A stretch of 42,765 nucleotides of DNA from an uncultured Dermabacter sp. (lineage in GTDB: Bacteria > Actinomycetota > Actinomycetes > Actinomycetales > Dermabacteraceae). Positions within the stretch are counted from its first letter, which is position 1. Every line of letters starts with the position of its first letter. The translations under genes and the position numbers were made by a program. The notes beneath the pieces were generated by a model. The model was not told where the DNA came from and did not search any database. It was given only the letters and a program-made list of their open reading frames with translations. This document shows, piece by piece, positions 7,144 to 15,412 of this stretch. The DNA lies in contig CAMXWV010000014.1 of NCBI GenBank assembly GCA_947252755.1, positions 1 through 42,765 of the forward strand. The letters are read 5' to 3'.

Positions 7144-8021
7144 GCCATTGCCTCCGTGAAGATCTCGTGCAGGGAGCGGGTGCGCTGGGCGAATCGTCGA
7201 ATCGGCCCGCGGGTCCGTGCTTCGGCGAGGACCGCGTTGGCAGCCGCCAGGTCGGGTGCTGTGAAGCGGACGTAACCGTGACGGAACTCGTGGACCGTGA
7301 CCGGAAGGCTCCGCACCCACCCGGTGTCCGCATCCATCTCCAGCTCCCAGTCCGGCTCAGCACCCGCCCGCAGCAGCTGGTCGCGGGTGCCGGCGGCGTG
7401 CACGCGGCCGCCGGCGATGATGACGAGCTCATCACACAGTCGCTCCACCACGTCCAGCTGATGGCTGGAGAACAGCACGGGGGCTCCGGTGGCGGCCACA
7501 TCGCGCAGCACCTCAAGAGTGGTGTCCACCGCGAGCGGGTCAAGCCCGGAGAACGGCTCGTCAAGGATGAGCGCACTGGGCTGATGCACCAGCGCGGCTG
7601 CGATCTGGGCCCGCTGCTGGTTGCCCAGGCTGAGGGATTCAAGGGTGTCCCCGGCCCGATCGCCAAGGCCCAGCCGTTCCAGCAGATCGGTGGCGCTGCG
7701 CTTCGCGTCCGCTGCGCTCACGCCGTGCAGCTGCGCAAGAAACACCAGCTGGTCGATGACTTTCATCTTCGGGTACAGGCCGCGCTCCTCGGGCATATAG
7801 CCGAAGCCAGCGCGGTCATCGGCCGTTATGGGAGAGCCGTTCAGCGTGATGCTGCCGGTGTCTGGTTCGAGCACACCAAGCAGAATCCGCATGGTGGTGG
7901 TCTTGCCGGCGCCGTTGCCTCCCACGAATCCGGTCATCAGACCGGGCTTGATCGAGAAGGACACATCATGCAACGCCTGATGCGTCCCGAAGGACTTGGA
8001 GACGGAATCTATTGTGATCAT
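7140..8021 (-). CDS. ABC transporter ATP-binding protein (partner of ABC-2 permease)
   Basis: The 293-residue ATPase has Walker A GGNGAGKTT (about 34-42), a Q-loop replaced by GYMPEERGLYPKM (typical of NatA/CcmA-like exporters), the signature ESLSLGNQQR, Walker B ALILDEPFSGLDP and H-loop SSHQLD. The LSLGNQQR signature is the form seen in the NatA group. A C-terminal domain of about 70 residues follows. No strong ribosome-binding site precedes the ATG; TACGCT lies exactly 6 nt upstream, so the transcript may be leaderless. The downstream permease overlaps by 4 nt. Confidence 0.88.
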   Translation of the reverse strand: MITIDSVSKSFGTHQALHDVSFSIKPGLMTGFVGGNGAGKTTTMRILLGVLEPDTGSITLNGSPITADDRAGFGYMPEERGLYPKMKVIDQLVFLAQLHGVSAADAKRSATDLLERLGLGDRAGDTLESLSLGNQQRAQIAAALVHQPSALILDEPFSGLDPLAVDTTLEVLRDVAATGAPVLFSSHQLDVVERLCDELVIIAGGRVHAAGTRDQLLRAGAEPDWELEMDADTGWVRSLPVTVHEFRHGYVRFTAPDLAAANAVLAEARTRGPIRRFAQRTRSLHEIFTEAMA

Positions 8022-8027
8022 GCACCC

Positions 8028-8033
8028 AGCGTA
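8028..8033 (-). promoter_or_regulatory. -10-like TACGCT, 6 nt before the ABC ATPase start
   Basis: TACGCT on the minus strand ends 6 nt before the ATG at 8021, the position expected when transcription starts at the A of the start codon. No good -35 is visible. Confidence 0.4.
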
Positions 8034-8055
8034 TTGAGCGGATGCGGCCGTCGGA

Positions 8056-8071
8056 TCCGCCGAGCGGCGGA
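8056..8071 (-). terminator. Short hairpin after the response regulator gene
   Basis: TCCGCC and GGCGGA pair around a 4-nt loop, between the response regulator stop (8143) and the ABC gene promoter. There is no U-tract and the stem is short, so this is a weak call. Confidence 0.3.
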
Positions 8072-8142
8072 ATTCTCCGGAGGAAGCCGCCGGACGCGTG
8101 GCGCGGCAGCTCCGCCGATCGGGGGAGGAGCCCAGGCGGGGA

Positions 8143-8802
8143 TCAGCCCACGGCGTGGTTCTCGTACGCCCAGATCACCGCCTGGATCCGATCGCGCAGC
8201 TGCAGTTTCGTCAGCGCATTGGACACATGTGTTTTCACCGTGGCCTCCCCAAGGAACAGCTGCTCTGCGATCTCGCGGTTGCTGAGGCCCTGCACCACCA
8301 GGCGGAAGATCTCACGCTCCCGGCCGGTCAGCTGTTCCAGTTCAGCCGGTGCGCCAGAAGCGGTGGGATCCTCGCTGAACCGGCCGATCACGCGACGCGT
8401 CACCTCCGGGGCGAGCAGCGCATCGCCTCGGCTGACGACGCGGACCGCGTTGATGATCTGCTCCGCTTCAGCGGTCTTCAACAGGAAGCCGGCAGCGCCG
8501 GCGGAGAGCGCGTCGAACAGGAAATCGTCCCGGTCGAAGGTGGTGAGGATGAGCACTGCGGCGGTGGCGTTCGTGCCGGTGATGCGGCGAGTGGCCTCCA
8601 AGCCGTCCATCTGCGGCATCTGCACATCCATCAGCACCACATCCGGCTGAAGGCGGTGCACCAGGTCGATCGCCTCCGCGCCGTTTCCGGCTTCGCCGAT
8701 CACGTCGAAGCCTTCACCGTCGTCGGTGTCAGCGGTGGAGAGGATGGTGGCGATGCCCATGCGGATGGTGGGCTGGTCATCAACAAGCAGAACGCGGATC
8801 AT
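8143..8802 (-). CDS. NarL/LuxR-family response regulator
   Basis: The 219-residue protein has a receiver domain (about 1-120) with acidic D8/D9, phospho-acceptor D59 in VVLMDVQMP, T at LILTTFD and K in FLLKTAEAEQ. A LuxR-type HTH follows (about 150-210; LTGREREIFRLVVQGLSNRE). It lies 55 bp downstream of the DesK-type kinase gene on the same strand, forming a standard pair. GAAAG is placed about 6 nt before the ATG. The ABC-2 exporter operon immediately downstream is its most likely target. Confidence 0.92.
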   Translation of the reverse strand: MIRVLLVDDQPTIRMGIATILSTADTDDGEGFDVIGEAGNGAEAIDLVHRLQPDVVLMDVQMPQMDGLEATRRITGTNATAAVLILTTFDRDDFLFDALSAGAAGFLLKTAEAEQIINAVRVVSRGDALLAPEVTRRVIGRFSEDPTASGAPAELEQLTGREREIFRLVVQGLSNREIAEQLFLGEATVKTHVSNALTKLQLRDRIQAVIWAYENHAVG

Positions 8803-8857
8803 CGGGTGCTTTCGTGACGGAGTGGATGGCGACAGGGGATGGGGTGCAGCGGTCAGG

Positions 8858-10111
8858 TCAGCGGGCAGAGGTCCCAGCGCGCGGCCTGACCGGGACTCGG
8901 GCGCGCACCAGGAAGCCGGTGGCGGCGTCCACCGATGGGATCTGCGCGGCGCGGCCCGCTTCCAGGGTGCCGCCCACCGCCTGAGCGCGCTCGCGCATAC
9001 CGGCGATGCCCACCCCGGCGCCGGGCAGCAGAGCGCTGGAGCGGACACCATTATCCAGCACATCCAGCTCCACTTCGTCAGCGTCCGCGCGGCGCAGTGT
9101 GACCTGCACGTGCGCGTTCGGGCCCGCGTGTTTGCGGGCATTGGTGATCGCCTCCTGGGCAATCCTCAGCAGCGCTGTGGAGACGTTCCCGCTGAGCTCG
9201 GGAAGGTCCGCCTCTTGGTCCAGGTCGATCCGCATCCCAGCCTCGCGGGACTGCGCCACCAGCGCGGGCAGGTCATCAAGGGTGGGAGCCGGCGCTGCGG
9301 TGGCAGAATCCCGCAGTGTGTGCACAAGGGCGCGCAGTTCCTCGATCGCGGACCGCGCGGTCTCCTCCACCCGTTCCAGGATCTGAGCGGAGCGTTCCGG
9401 ATCCCGCTCCAGCAGCCGACGCGCCCCGGACGCTTGCAGGCTCATCGCGCTGACATGGTGAGCCACCACATCATGCAGTTCACGGGCGATCCGCACTCGC
9501 TCGAGCTCCACTGCTGCCAACTCGATTTCGCGGCGCTGCTCCTCGATCACGCGTGCGGCATGGGCCAGCTCCTCACGCTCCAGTGCCGAGGCCCAGGCGC
9601 GGTCTCCGAACACCCAGGCGGCCGCGAAGTATGCGGTGTTCACGATCAGAACGATGAGCAGCAGCGCGAAGTGGGCGTTCACACCGCGCTCACCGAACTG
9701 CGGATCATAGAAGCCCCGCACCGCGGAGGCGACGAGGGCGGAGAATACGGCTGCGCAGATGGCTGCTCGCACCCACACGGCGCGGTGCCGATCCGGCTCC
9801 CATGCGCCAATCCCGTAGATCAGGATGAACATGGCCACGGCGGTGGCATACGGCTCCATCGGCCACAGCACGCAGGACAGGCAGAACAGCACGGCACCAA
9901 ACACCGCCGCCGGGATCGGAAACCGGCGGTGCAGCGCCACCGGCAGGCAGAGCAGCACCCCGATCAGAATGGTGTGCAGCAGCGGGAGGCGAAACAGCGT
10001 GGGGTAGATGACGTCCATCAAGAACGTCATTTCGATCGACGCGAGCACCAGCACCGCGGTGACGGTCAGATCATGGGAGAGCCAATTCTCGGGCAGGGTG
10101 CGGCGCTTCAT
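8858..10111 (-). CDS. DesK/NarX-type sensor histidine kinase
   Basis: The 417-residue kinase has about five membrane helices in residues 15-170, a linking coiled coil (about 172-205), a HisKA_3 box with H213 in ARELHDVVAHHVS, and a C-terminal HATPase_c domain with N-box AQEAITNARKHAG and GAGVGIAGMRERA. It has no large extracellular domain, as in intramembrane-sensing kinases of the LiaS/DesK type. I chose the ATG at 10111; TATGTT sits 6 nt upstream and no Shine-Dalgarno is present. It is paired with the response regulator at 8143-8802. Confidence 0.9.
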   Translation of the reverse strand: MKRRTLPENWLSHDLTVTAVLVLASIEMTFLMDVIYPTLFRLPLLHTILIGVLLCLPVALHRRFPIPAAVFGAVLFCLSCVLWPMEPYATAVAMFILIYGIGAWEPDRHRAVWVRAAICAAVFSALVASAVRGFYDPQFGERGVNAHFALLLIVLIVNTAYFAAAWVFGDRAWASALEREELAHAARVIEEQRREIELAAVELERVRIARELHDVVAHHVSAMSLQASGARRLLERDPERSAQILERVEETARSAIEELRALVHTLRDSATAAPAPTLDDLPALVAQSREAGMRIDLDQEADLPELSGNVSTALLRIAQEAITNARKHAGPNAHVQVTLRRADADEVELDVLDNGVRSSALLPGAGVGIAGMRERAQAVGGTLEAGRAAQIPSVDAATGFLVRARVPVRPRAGTSAR

Positions 10112-10117
10112 GCCCCG

Positions 10118-10123
10118 AACATA
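10118..10123 (-). promoter_or_regulatory. -10-like TATGTT, 6 nt before the sensor kinase start
   Basis: TATGTT on the minus strand lies exactly 6 nt before the ATG at 10111, suggesting leaderless initiation. The hairpin at 10127-10156 occupies the would-be spacer and -35 region. Confidence 0.4.
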
Positions 10124-10126
10124 CAC

Positions 10127-10156
10127 AACCGGCGGACTCGTGCGGATCCGCCGGTT
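10127..10156 (-). terminator. 10-bp stem hairpin downstream of the symporter
   Basis: Arms 10127-10136 and 10147-10156 are perfect complements with a 10-nt loop. The hairpin lies between the symporter stop (10223) and the kinase start (10111), on the transcribed minus strand. Confidence 0.5.
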
Positions 10157-10222
10157 GGGGGAGATGCCCGGCGCTGTCGAACGGCCCTGCCGCGGCGAGT
10201 GAGCAGTTGTGGGATGGTCCGA

Positions 10223-11452
10223 TCAGGCAGAGGCGGCCGTGGCCGACGGAGCCCCGCCGGAGGAGTTCTCAGCGGCTGTCCCGCCGTCCTGGAAGTCATC
10301 CTTGGAGAACCTGTCCACGATCATGGCGATCGCGCCGTCACCGGTCACGTTGGTGGCGGTGCCGAAGGAGTCGATAGCAACGTAGATGGCGATCATCAGT
10401 CCCACCTGCGCCTCATCGAAGCCGAGGTTGGACTGCAGCAGCGCCGCCGCGGTCACAATGGCGCCGCCGGGCACTCCCGGTGCAGCGATCATCGCAATGC
10501 CGAGCAGGAACACAAAGCCGATCAGGGCGGCCACTGAGATCTCCATACCGGTGGACCACATGATCGCAAGGGCGAACAGCGTGATCTTCACAGTAGAGCC
10601 CGCCAGGTGGATTGTGGCGCACAGCGGCACCACGAAGGACGCCACCGGTTTGGACACACCGGCGTTCTGTGCGGAGCGCACCGTCACCGGAATGGTGGCG
10701 GCGGAGGAAGAGGTGCCGAGCGCCGTGGCATAGGCGGGAAGCATTGCCGCGAGCACCTTGATCGGGTTGCGGCCGGCGATTGCCCCGGCCACCGTGTACT
10801 GGGCGACCAGCATGAGCGCGGTCAGCACGAACGCGAGCACCACAATAGGCAGCATGTCCATGATGATCGTGCCCACGGTGCCGTCAGCGGTCATGGTGGC
10901 GAAGATGGTGAAGATGTACACCGGCAGCAGCGGAACGATCACCGTGGAGATGACCAGGTTGATCACCTCGCGCAGCTCCATGAACGCCTCACGCAGCACC
11001 CGGGTTTTCAGCGCGGTGATGCCCAGGCCCATCACGAACGCCACCACCAGCGCGGTCATCACACCGAACACCGGCGGGATCTCCACGCTGAAGAACGGCT
11101 CGAAGCCAGCAGCCTCCGGATCTGCGGTCTCGCCCAGGCCATCCTTCGGAAGCAGGAACGGGAAGGTGAGGAATCCGGCGGCCATCGCGTACAGGCCGGC
11201 CAGGATCGTGGACGTGTAGGCGATGCCGGCAGTGATGCCGAGCCATTTGCCGGCGCCCAAGCCGAACTCGGCGATCGCCGGGATGATCAGGCCGATGATG
11301 ATCAGCGGGATCGCAAAGCCCAGGAATCCGGAGAACAGTGAGGAGAACGTCGCGAACACACGGCTCAGCCACTCGGGCGCGATCAGACCCACGAGCAAGC
11401 CGATGACGATCGCAATGGCGATCCGCACCAGCAGATTCTTGAGGAGTTTCAT
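10223..11452 (-). CDS. Dicarboxylate/amino acid:cation symporter (DAACS family, SstT/GltP-like)
   Basis: The 409-residue membrane protein shows the DAACS signature: a Ser-rich motif GTSSSAATIPV (246-256) followed by a conserved KPVASFVVPLCATIHLAGST region and a C-terminal GDGAIAMIVDRF. These elements build the two re-entrant hairpins that bind substrate and Na+. The ASSSAAT type and the SVTGD-like end suggest serine/threonine or dicarboxylate uptake, but the substrate is not determined. AGGA occurs about 10 nt before the ATG. It is monocistronic and divergent from pabC. Confidence 0.88.
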   Translation of the reverse strand: MKLLKNLLVRIAIAIVIGLLVGLIAPEWLSRVFATFSSLFSGFLGFAIPLIIIGLIIPAIAEFGLGAGKWLGITAGIAYTSTILAGLYAMAAGFLTFPFLLPKDGLGETADPEAAGFEPFFSVEIPPVFGVMTALVVAFVMGLGITALKTRVLREAFMELREVINLVISTVIVPLLPVYIFTIFATMTADGTVGTIIMDMLPIVVLAFVLTALMLVAQYTVAGAIAGRNPIKVLAAMLPAYATALGTSSSAATIPVTVRSAQNAGVSKPVASFVVPLCATIHLAGSTVKITLFALAIMWSTGMEISVAALIGFVFLLGIAMIAAPGVPGGAIVTAAALLQSNLGFDEAQVGLMIAIYVAIDSFGTATNVTGDGAIAMIVDRFSKDDFQDGGTAAENSSGGAPSATAASA

Positions 11453-11549
11453 GGAGGGGAGTCCTAAGGTGAGGGAATGGTCATAGTCCCCACGGTGCGG
11501 GAGACTGTGACCGGGATTCTACGGAACACTGCGCTCCGCTGGGAAGAGA

Positions 11550-12338
11550 ATGATCACCGTGAGCACTCCTCAAGCCTCCTGCGCGCAGCCGGTCAGCGCG
11601 CCGCTGCCCGGTGTGCGCACCTCCTTCCTGCTCCGCTCCGGACGTCTGATCAACCTGGCCGGGCACCGAGACCGCCTGCTGGCCGCGGGCGCTGCCCCAC
11701 GCTCACTCAGCCATGCGCTCTCCTCGCTGGCAGACCTCGCCGCGAGCAGCGAGCACGATCTGCTCTTCCCGCAGCTGCTCATCACCGCCGATGCTGGAAC
11801 AGCGCTTGACCCGCGGCCGATCCCACCCTCGCGCCTGCGCAGCACGGCGGCGCTGATCACCCACCCTGAACCGGACGCTCGGCGCTTCCCCCATCTCAAA
11901 GGACCAGACTTCCCGCATCAGGCTCGGGTGCGTTCAGCCGCTGAGGCCGCGGACGCCGATGATGCGATTCTGCTGGGACCGGATGGCTCCGTTCGCGAAA
12001 CCGCGTTCGGCACCCTCTGCCTGGTGCGGGACGAAACGCTGGTGGTGAACGCATCCGCTGAGCGCCTGGCCTCCACCACCGAAGCCGCCCTCCGGCACGC
12101 CTGGCAGGACGAGGGCGGGCAGGTGCGCTCGGAGCCGCTGCAGCGAGAGGACCTGTTCACCGCTGACACAGTGCTGCTGCTCAGCGCCCTGCACACCCTG
12201 CGCACTGTGACCCGGATCGACGGCCGGCCTCTTCCCGCCGCCGGCGCACCCAGCTCGTTCGCCGCACCCAGCGCCGGCGGGGTGCGTGATACGTTCCAGA
12301 AGCGGCTCTGGGAACACGCCGACGTCCTGACCGCTTGA
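11550..12338 (+). CDS. pabC: Aminodeoxychorismate lyase-like class IV PLP enzyme
   Basis: The 262-residue fold-type IV PLP protein has the Schiff-base lysine K117 in FPHLKGPDF and E150 in GSVRETAFGTL, which binds the PLP pyridine nitrogen. 4-Amino-4-deoxychorismate lyase releases pyruvate to give p-aminobenzoate. The next gene, starting 13 bp later, is a fused aminodeoxychorismate synthase, which strongly supports the assignment over branched-chain aminotransferase. GGGAAGAG sits very close to the ATG; an in-frame GTG three codons later is an alternative start. The C-terminus has an Ala/Pro-rich insertion (about 229-245). Confidence 0.8.
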   Translation: MITVSTPQASCAQPVSAPLPGVRTSFLLRSGRLINLAGHRDRLLAAGAAPRSLSHALSSLADLAASSEHDLLFPQLLITADAGTALDPRPIPPSRLRSTAALITHPEPDARRFPHLKGPDFPHQARVRSAAEAADADDAILLGPDGSVRETAFGTLCLVRDETLVVNASAERLASTTEAALRHAWQDEGGQVRSEPLQREDLFTADTVLLLSALHTLRTVTRIDGRPLPAAGAPSSFAAPSAGGVRDTFQKRLWEHADVLTA

Positions 12339-12351
12339 GGAGGCAGAACAC

Positions 12352-14667
12352 ATGGGTGTGGTGAAAGCGCCAACCGTTCTCATCGTGGACAATCACGACT
12401 CGTTCACCTACACCATTGCGCACCTCGTCGCCTCCGTCACCGGCAGTGCCCCCACCGTCATCCTTAACGACGCGCTCCCCGCGACGGATGACGCCGCGCT
12501 CGCGGACCAGCTCACCGGCATCACCCACCTGATCATCGGGCCCGGCCCGGGAACGCCCCATACCCCGGCTGACGTGGGCATCTCCACCCCGCTGCTGCGC
12601 CTTGCCGGTGAGCGAGGCATTCCGGTGCTCGGCATCTGCCTGGGACTGCAGCTCATGGCCGTGGCAGAGGGCGGAACCGTGTCCCGGGCCCCCGAGCCGC
12701 GGCACGGACTGGAAAGCACCATCACCCACTTCGGTGATCCGCTGTTCGCAGGGGTCCCCTCACCCGTGACCGTGGTCCGCTACCACTCTCTGGCGATCAC
12801 CACGCTCCCGGAGACGCTGGAGGCAACCGCGCACAGCGAGGACGGCGTGATCCAGGCGGTCCGCCACCGCACTCTGCCGTTTGCGGCGGTGCAGTTCCAT
12901 CCGGAGTCGATCCGCAGTCAGTCCGGCCGGCAGATCATGGCGAACTTCCTGGGCCTGGATCTTCCGGACGGTGCCGGGGCAGATGCCGCAGACATCGGCG
13001 CCCCCTGCCCGCGTGGGCCGCTCACCGCTCCCGATGACCCCACGCACCGACTCAGCATCCGCGGGCCGCTGCCGCTCACAGCAGACCCGTCACTGCTGTT
13101 CCGCGCCGAGTTCGCCCACTATGACACCGCTGTGTGGCTCGATTCGAACTCCCATGACGCCCGCGCTTCCCTCTCCGTGATGGGCGCCCTCTGCGGCCCT
13201 GACTCCCACGCCCTCACCTACCGGATCCGCGTCGATCACCCCGCTGCTGAATACCCGGATGCTGAGCATCCCGGCGCTGATCACCCCGGCGCTGACCACT
13301 CCAGCTCCGAACGTCCCAGCACTGTGCACCGCTGTGCCGAGCTGCGCTTTGAGAACGGCCGCACCGAACAGTTCAGCCCGCGGGATCTTGCCGACGCGAT
13401 CCGCCGCTGCCGAGATCGGGTGCGGGTTGCTCCGCATCCACCCAGTGCAGAGCCGCTGCCGCGCGCGTTCACCGAGTTCCAGCTCGGCTATGTGGGATCC
13501 CTCGGCTACGGCCTCAAGGCTGACACGCTTGGCGTACCGGATGAGCGGGCATCTCGGCACCCGGATGCAATGCTGCTCTTCCTGCAGCGCGCGCTTGTGA
13601 TCGACCATCGCGAACGCACCGTGTGGGCAGCGGAGCTGACCCCGATGGGGGAGCCGGCAAGCGACTGGCTGGAGCAGACGCATCGACGGCTTGAGCAGCT
13701 GCTGCGCGAGGGCGACCGAAGCACGGCGGTCGCACCCGCCTGCGGAGAGCAAGCTTCCCCCGCAGCCCCTGAGCACGCGGTGAGGCCCGCGCCGGTCAGC
13801 GACTCGGACATCGAGCGCGCTGTACGGTTCCGACACCCTGAAGCCGAGTACATCCGACTGATTCAGCGCTGCCAGGAGCTGATCGACCAGGGTGAGAGCT
13901 ACGAACTGTGTTTGACGAACCACGCGGAAGTTGACCTGGCCGCGCTCGATGCAGAGTCTCCGGTGGATCCGCTTGCGGTGTATGAGCGGCTGCGCACGAT
14001 TGCGAAGGTGCCGTTCGGGGCGCTGCTGCGGTTCGGGCAGATCAGCGTGCTGTCCGCCTCGCCCGAACGATTCCTGGAGCTCACCGCGGACGGTCACATC
14101 GAATCCCGTCCGATCAAGGGCACCGCCCGGCGCGGCGCCACGCCGGAGGAGGACGAGCAGCTGAAGGCGGCTCTTGCCGGCAGTGAGAAGGAACGAGCCG
14201 AAAACCTCATGATCGTGGACCTGGTGCGCAATGATCTGGCGCGCGTCAGCGAACTCGGCAGTGTGCATGTGCCCGCCCTGTTCGAGATCGAATCCTTCGA
14301 AACCGTGCACCAGATGATCTCCACCGTGCGCGGCACTCTGCGGAGCGACCTGGATGCGCTGGATGCGATCCACGCAGCCTTCCCCGGCGGTTCGATGACC
14401 GGCGCTCCGAAGCTGCGGTCCGTGCAGCTGCTGGATGCACTGGAGCAGGGGCCGCGCGGTATCTACTCCGGGGCGATCGGGTGGCTCTCCACCAACGGTG
14501 CGCTGTCACTCGGCATGGTGATCCGCACCCTGGTGATCGACGATCGGAGCGTGTTCTTCGGGGTGGGAGGGGCGATCACTCGCCTCTCGGACCCGATGGA
14601 GGAATATGTGGAGACCCTCGTGAAGTCCCGCACCGTGGTCAGCGCTCTGCTTCCCCCACGGGCCTGA
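12352..14667 (+). CDS. pabB: Aminodeoxychorismate synthase, fused PabA-PabB
   Basis: This 771-residue fusion begins with a class I glutamine amidotransferase domain (about 8-200): nucleophile C96 in GICLGLQ and H182/E184 in FHPES. It continues with a chorismate-binding domain (about 250-770). K589 in PIKGTARRG is the residue that separates aminodeoxychorismate synthase (PIKGT) from anthranilate synthase (PIAGT). DLVRNDLARV, FPGGSMTGAPK and GGAITRLSDP are all intact. The reaction turns chorismate plus glutamine into aminodeoxychorismate for folate. AGGAGG lies 8 nt before the ATG and just after the pabC stop. An insertion of imperfect 15-bp repeats encodes a His/Asp/Pro-rich stretch near residues 297-320. 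Confidence 0.93.
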   Translation: MGVVKAPTVLIVDNHDSFTYTIAHLVASVTGSAPTVILNDALPATDDAALADQLTGITHLIIGPGPGTPHTPADVGISTPLLRLAGERGIPVLGICLGLQLMAVAEGGTVSRAPEPRHGLESTITHFGDPLFAGVPSPVTVVRYHSLAITTLPETLEATAHSEDGVIQAVRHRTLPFAAVQFHPESIRSQSGRQIMANFLGLDLPDGAGADAADIGAPCPRGPLTAPDDPTHRLSIRGPLPLTADPSLLFRAEFAHYDTAVWLDSNSHDARASLSVMGALCGPDSHALTYRIRVDHPAAEYPDAEHPGADHPGADHSSSERPSTVHRCAELRFENGRTEQFSPRDLADAIRRCRDRVRVAPHPPSAEPLPRAFTEFQLGYVGSLGYGLKADTLGVPDERASRHPDAMLLFLQRALVIDHRERTVWAAELTPMGEPASDWLEQTHRRLEQLLREGDRSTAVAPACGEQASPAAPEHAVRPAPVSDSDIERAVRFRHPEAEYIRLIQRCQELIDQGESYELCLTNHAEVDLAALDAESPVDPLAVYERLRTIAKVPFGALLRFGQISVLSASPERFLELTADGHIESRPIKGTARRGATPEEDEQLKAALAGSEKERAENLMIVDLVRNDLARVSELGSVHVPALFEIESFETVHQMISTVRGTLRSDLDALDAIHAAFPGGSMTGAPKLRSVQLLDALEQGPRGIYSGAIGWLSTNGALSLGMVIRTLVIDDRSVFFGVGGAITRLSDPMEEYVETLVKSRTVVSALLPPRA
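13243..13303 (+). repeat. Imperfect 15-bp in-frame repeats inside pabA-pabB
   Basis: About four degenerate copies of a 15-bp unit encode (A)-E/D-(H/Y)-P-(G/D), e.g. AEHPGADHPGADH. They lie in a surface insertion after the glutaminase domain. The frame is preserved, so copy number can vary without breaking the gene. Confidence 0.6.
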
Positions 14668-15364
14668 TCGGCACATCCGCGTACATCCAGCCCGCGGTGA
14701 CGGTTTCTGCCTGCCCGGCGCTCAGCTCAGACAGCGCGGCTGCCACCTGTTCTGTTGCATCAGGAAAGTGGGCGATCATGATCACCAGCTTCGCCGCTGC
14801 ATAGTCCGTCTCCACCACCTCAATGCCCAGCGACGCGGCGGAGCCCTCCGCCCACTGCCGCACCTGCGCTTCGAACTGGCCCGCGATCGCATAGGACACG
14901 CTGGTGCGGGTCACCTCCTGCACCACGCGTTCACGCAGCAGATCATCCGCCTGCGCGTGATCGAGTGAGTCGGTCACGGCAGCGCTGTAGGCGCGCACCA
15001 AACCTCCCGCGCCGAGCTTCACACCCCCGTAGTAGCGGGTCACGATCGCGAGGATGTCCGTCATATCCCGGCCCCTCAGCGCCTGCGCCATGGGCATGCC
15101 GGCGGTGCCGCCCGGCTCGCCATCGTCATGGGAACGCTGCAGGCTCAGCGGCGTGCCGAGCGCGAGCGCCGTGCAGTGATGGGTGGCATTCGGGTGTTCG
15201 GCGCGGCGTGCGCGGAGGACCGCGTCGGCCTCCTCCACCGTGTTGACCGGCGACAGCAGAGTGAGGAAGCGGGACTTCTGAATGATTAGCTCATGCTCAA
15301 CGGCGCGGGTCAGCAGGCAGGTTCGGGCGGAGGACTCCGGCATCACATCGAGAAGCTCGCGCAT
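14639..15364 (-). CDS. YigZ/IMPACT-family protein (UPF0029 + DUF1949)
   Basis: The 241-residue protein has an N-terminal UPF0029 domain with the hallmarks KSRFLT, HHCTALALG, SHDDGEPGGTAGMPM and VTRYYGGVKLGAGGLVRAY, then a DUF1949 domain (about 165-235). YigZ/IMPACT proteins are linked to translation control and proline peptidase-like folds; the molecular role is unsettled. The 3' end overlaps the 3' end of the convergent pabA-pabB gene by 29 bp. I chose the ATG at 15364; an ATG seven codons later is an alternative, and neither has a strong ribosome-binding site. Confidence 0.88.
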   Translation of the reverse strand: MRELLDVMPESSARTCLLTRAVEHELIIQKSRFLTLLSPVNTVEEADAVLRARRAEHPNATHHCTALALGTPLSLQRSHDDGEPGGTAGMPMAQALRGRDMTDILAIVTRYYGGVKLGAGGLVRAYSAAVTDSLDHAQADDLLRERVVQEVTRTSVSYAIAGQFEAQVRQWAEGSAASLGIEVVETDYAAAKLVIMIAHFPDATEQVAAALSELSAGQAETVTAGWMYADVPIRPVGEAER

Positions 15365-15400
15365 ACCGCCATCGTCCCACGATCCGGCATCCGGCTTCCC

Positions 15401-15406
15401 TAGACT
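15401..15406 (+). promoter_or_regulatory. -10 TAGACT, 6 nt before the mtr start
   Basis: TAGACT lies exactly 6 nt before the ATG at 15413 with no Shine-Dalgarno between them, the pattern of a leaderless actinobacterial promoter. No convincing -35 is visible. Confidence 0.5.
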
Positions 15407-15412
15407 TCTGCC

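Noticed and set aside
8726..10537. 600-codon plus-strand frame opposite the kinase and symporter genes
   Set aside because: It spans several real genes on the other strand and has Arg/His/Gly-biased, domain-free composition.
12352..14667. Anthranilate synthase (TrpE/TrpG) or salicylate synthase
   Set aside because: The PIKGT lysine and the adjacent PabC-like gene point to aminodeoxychorismate synthase.
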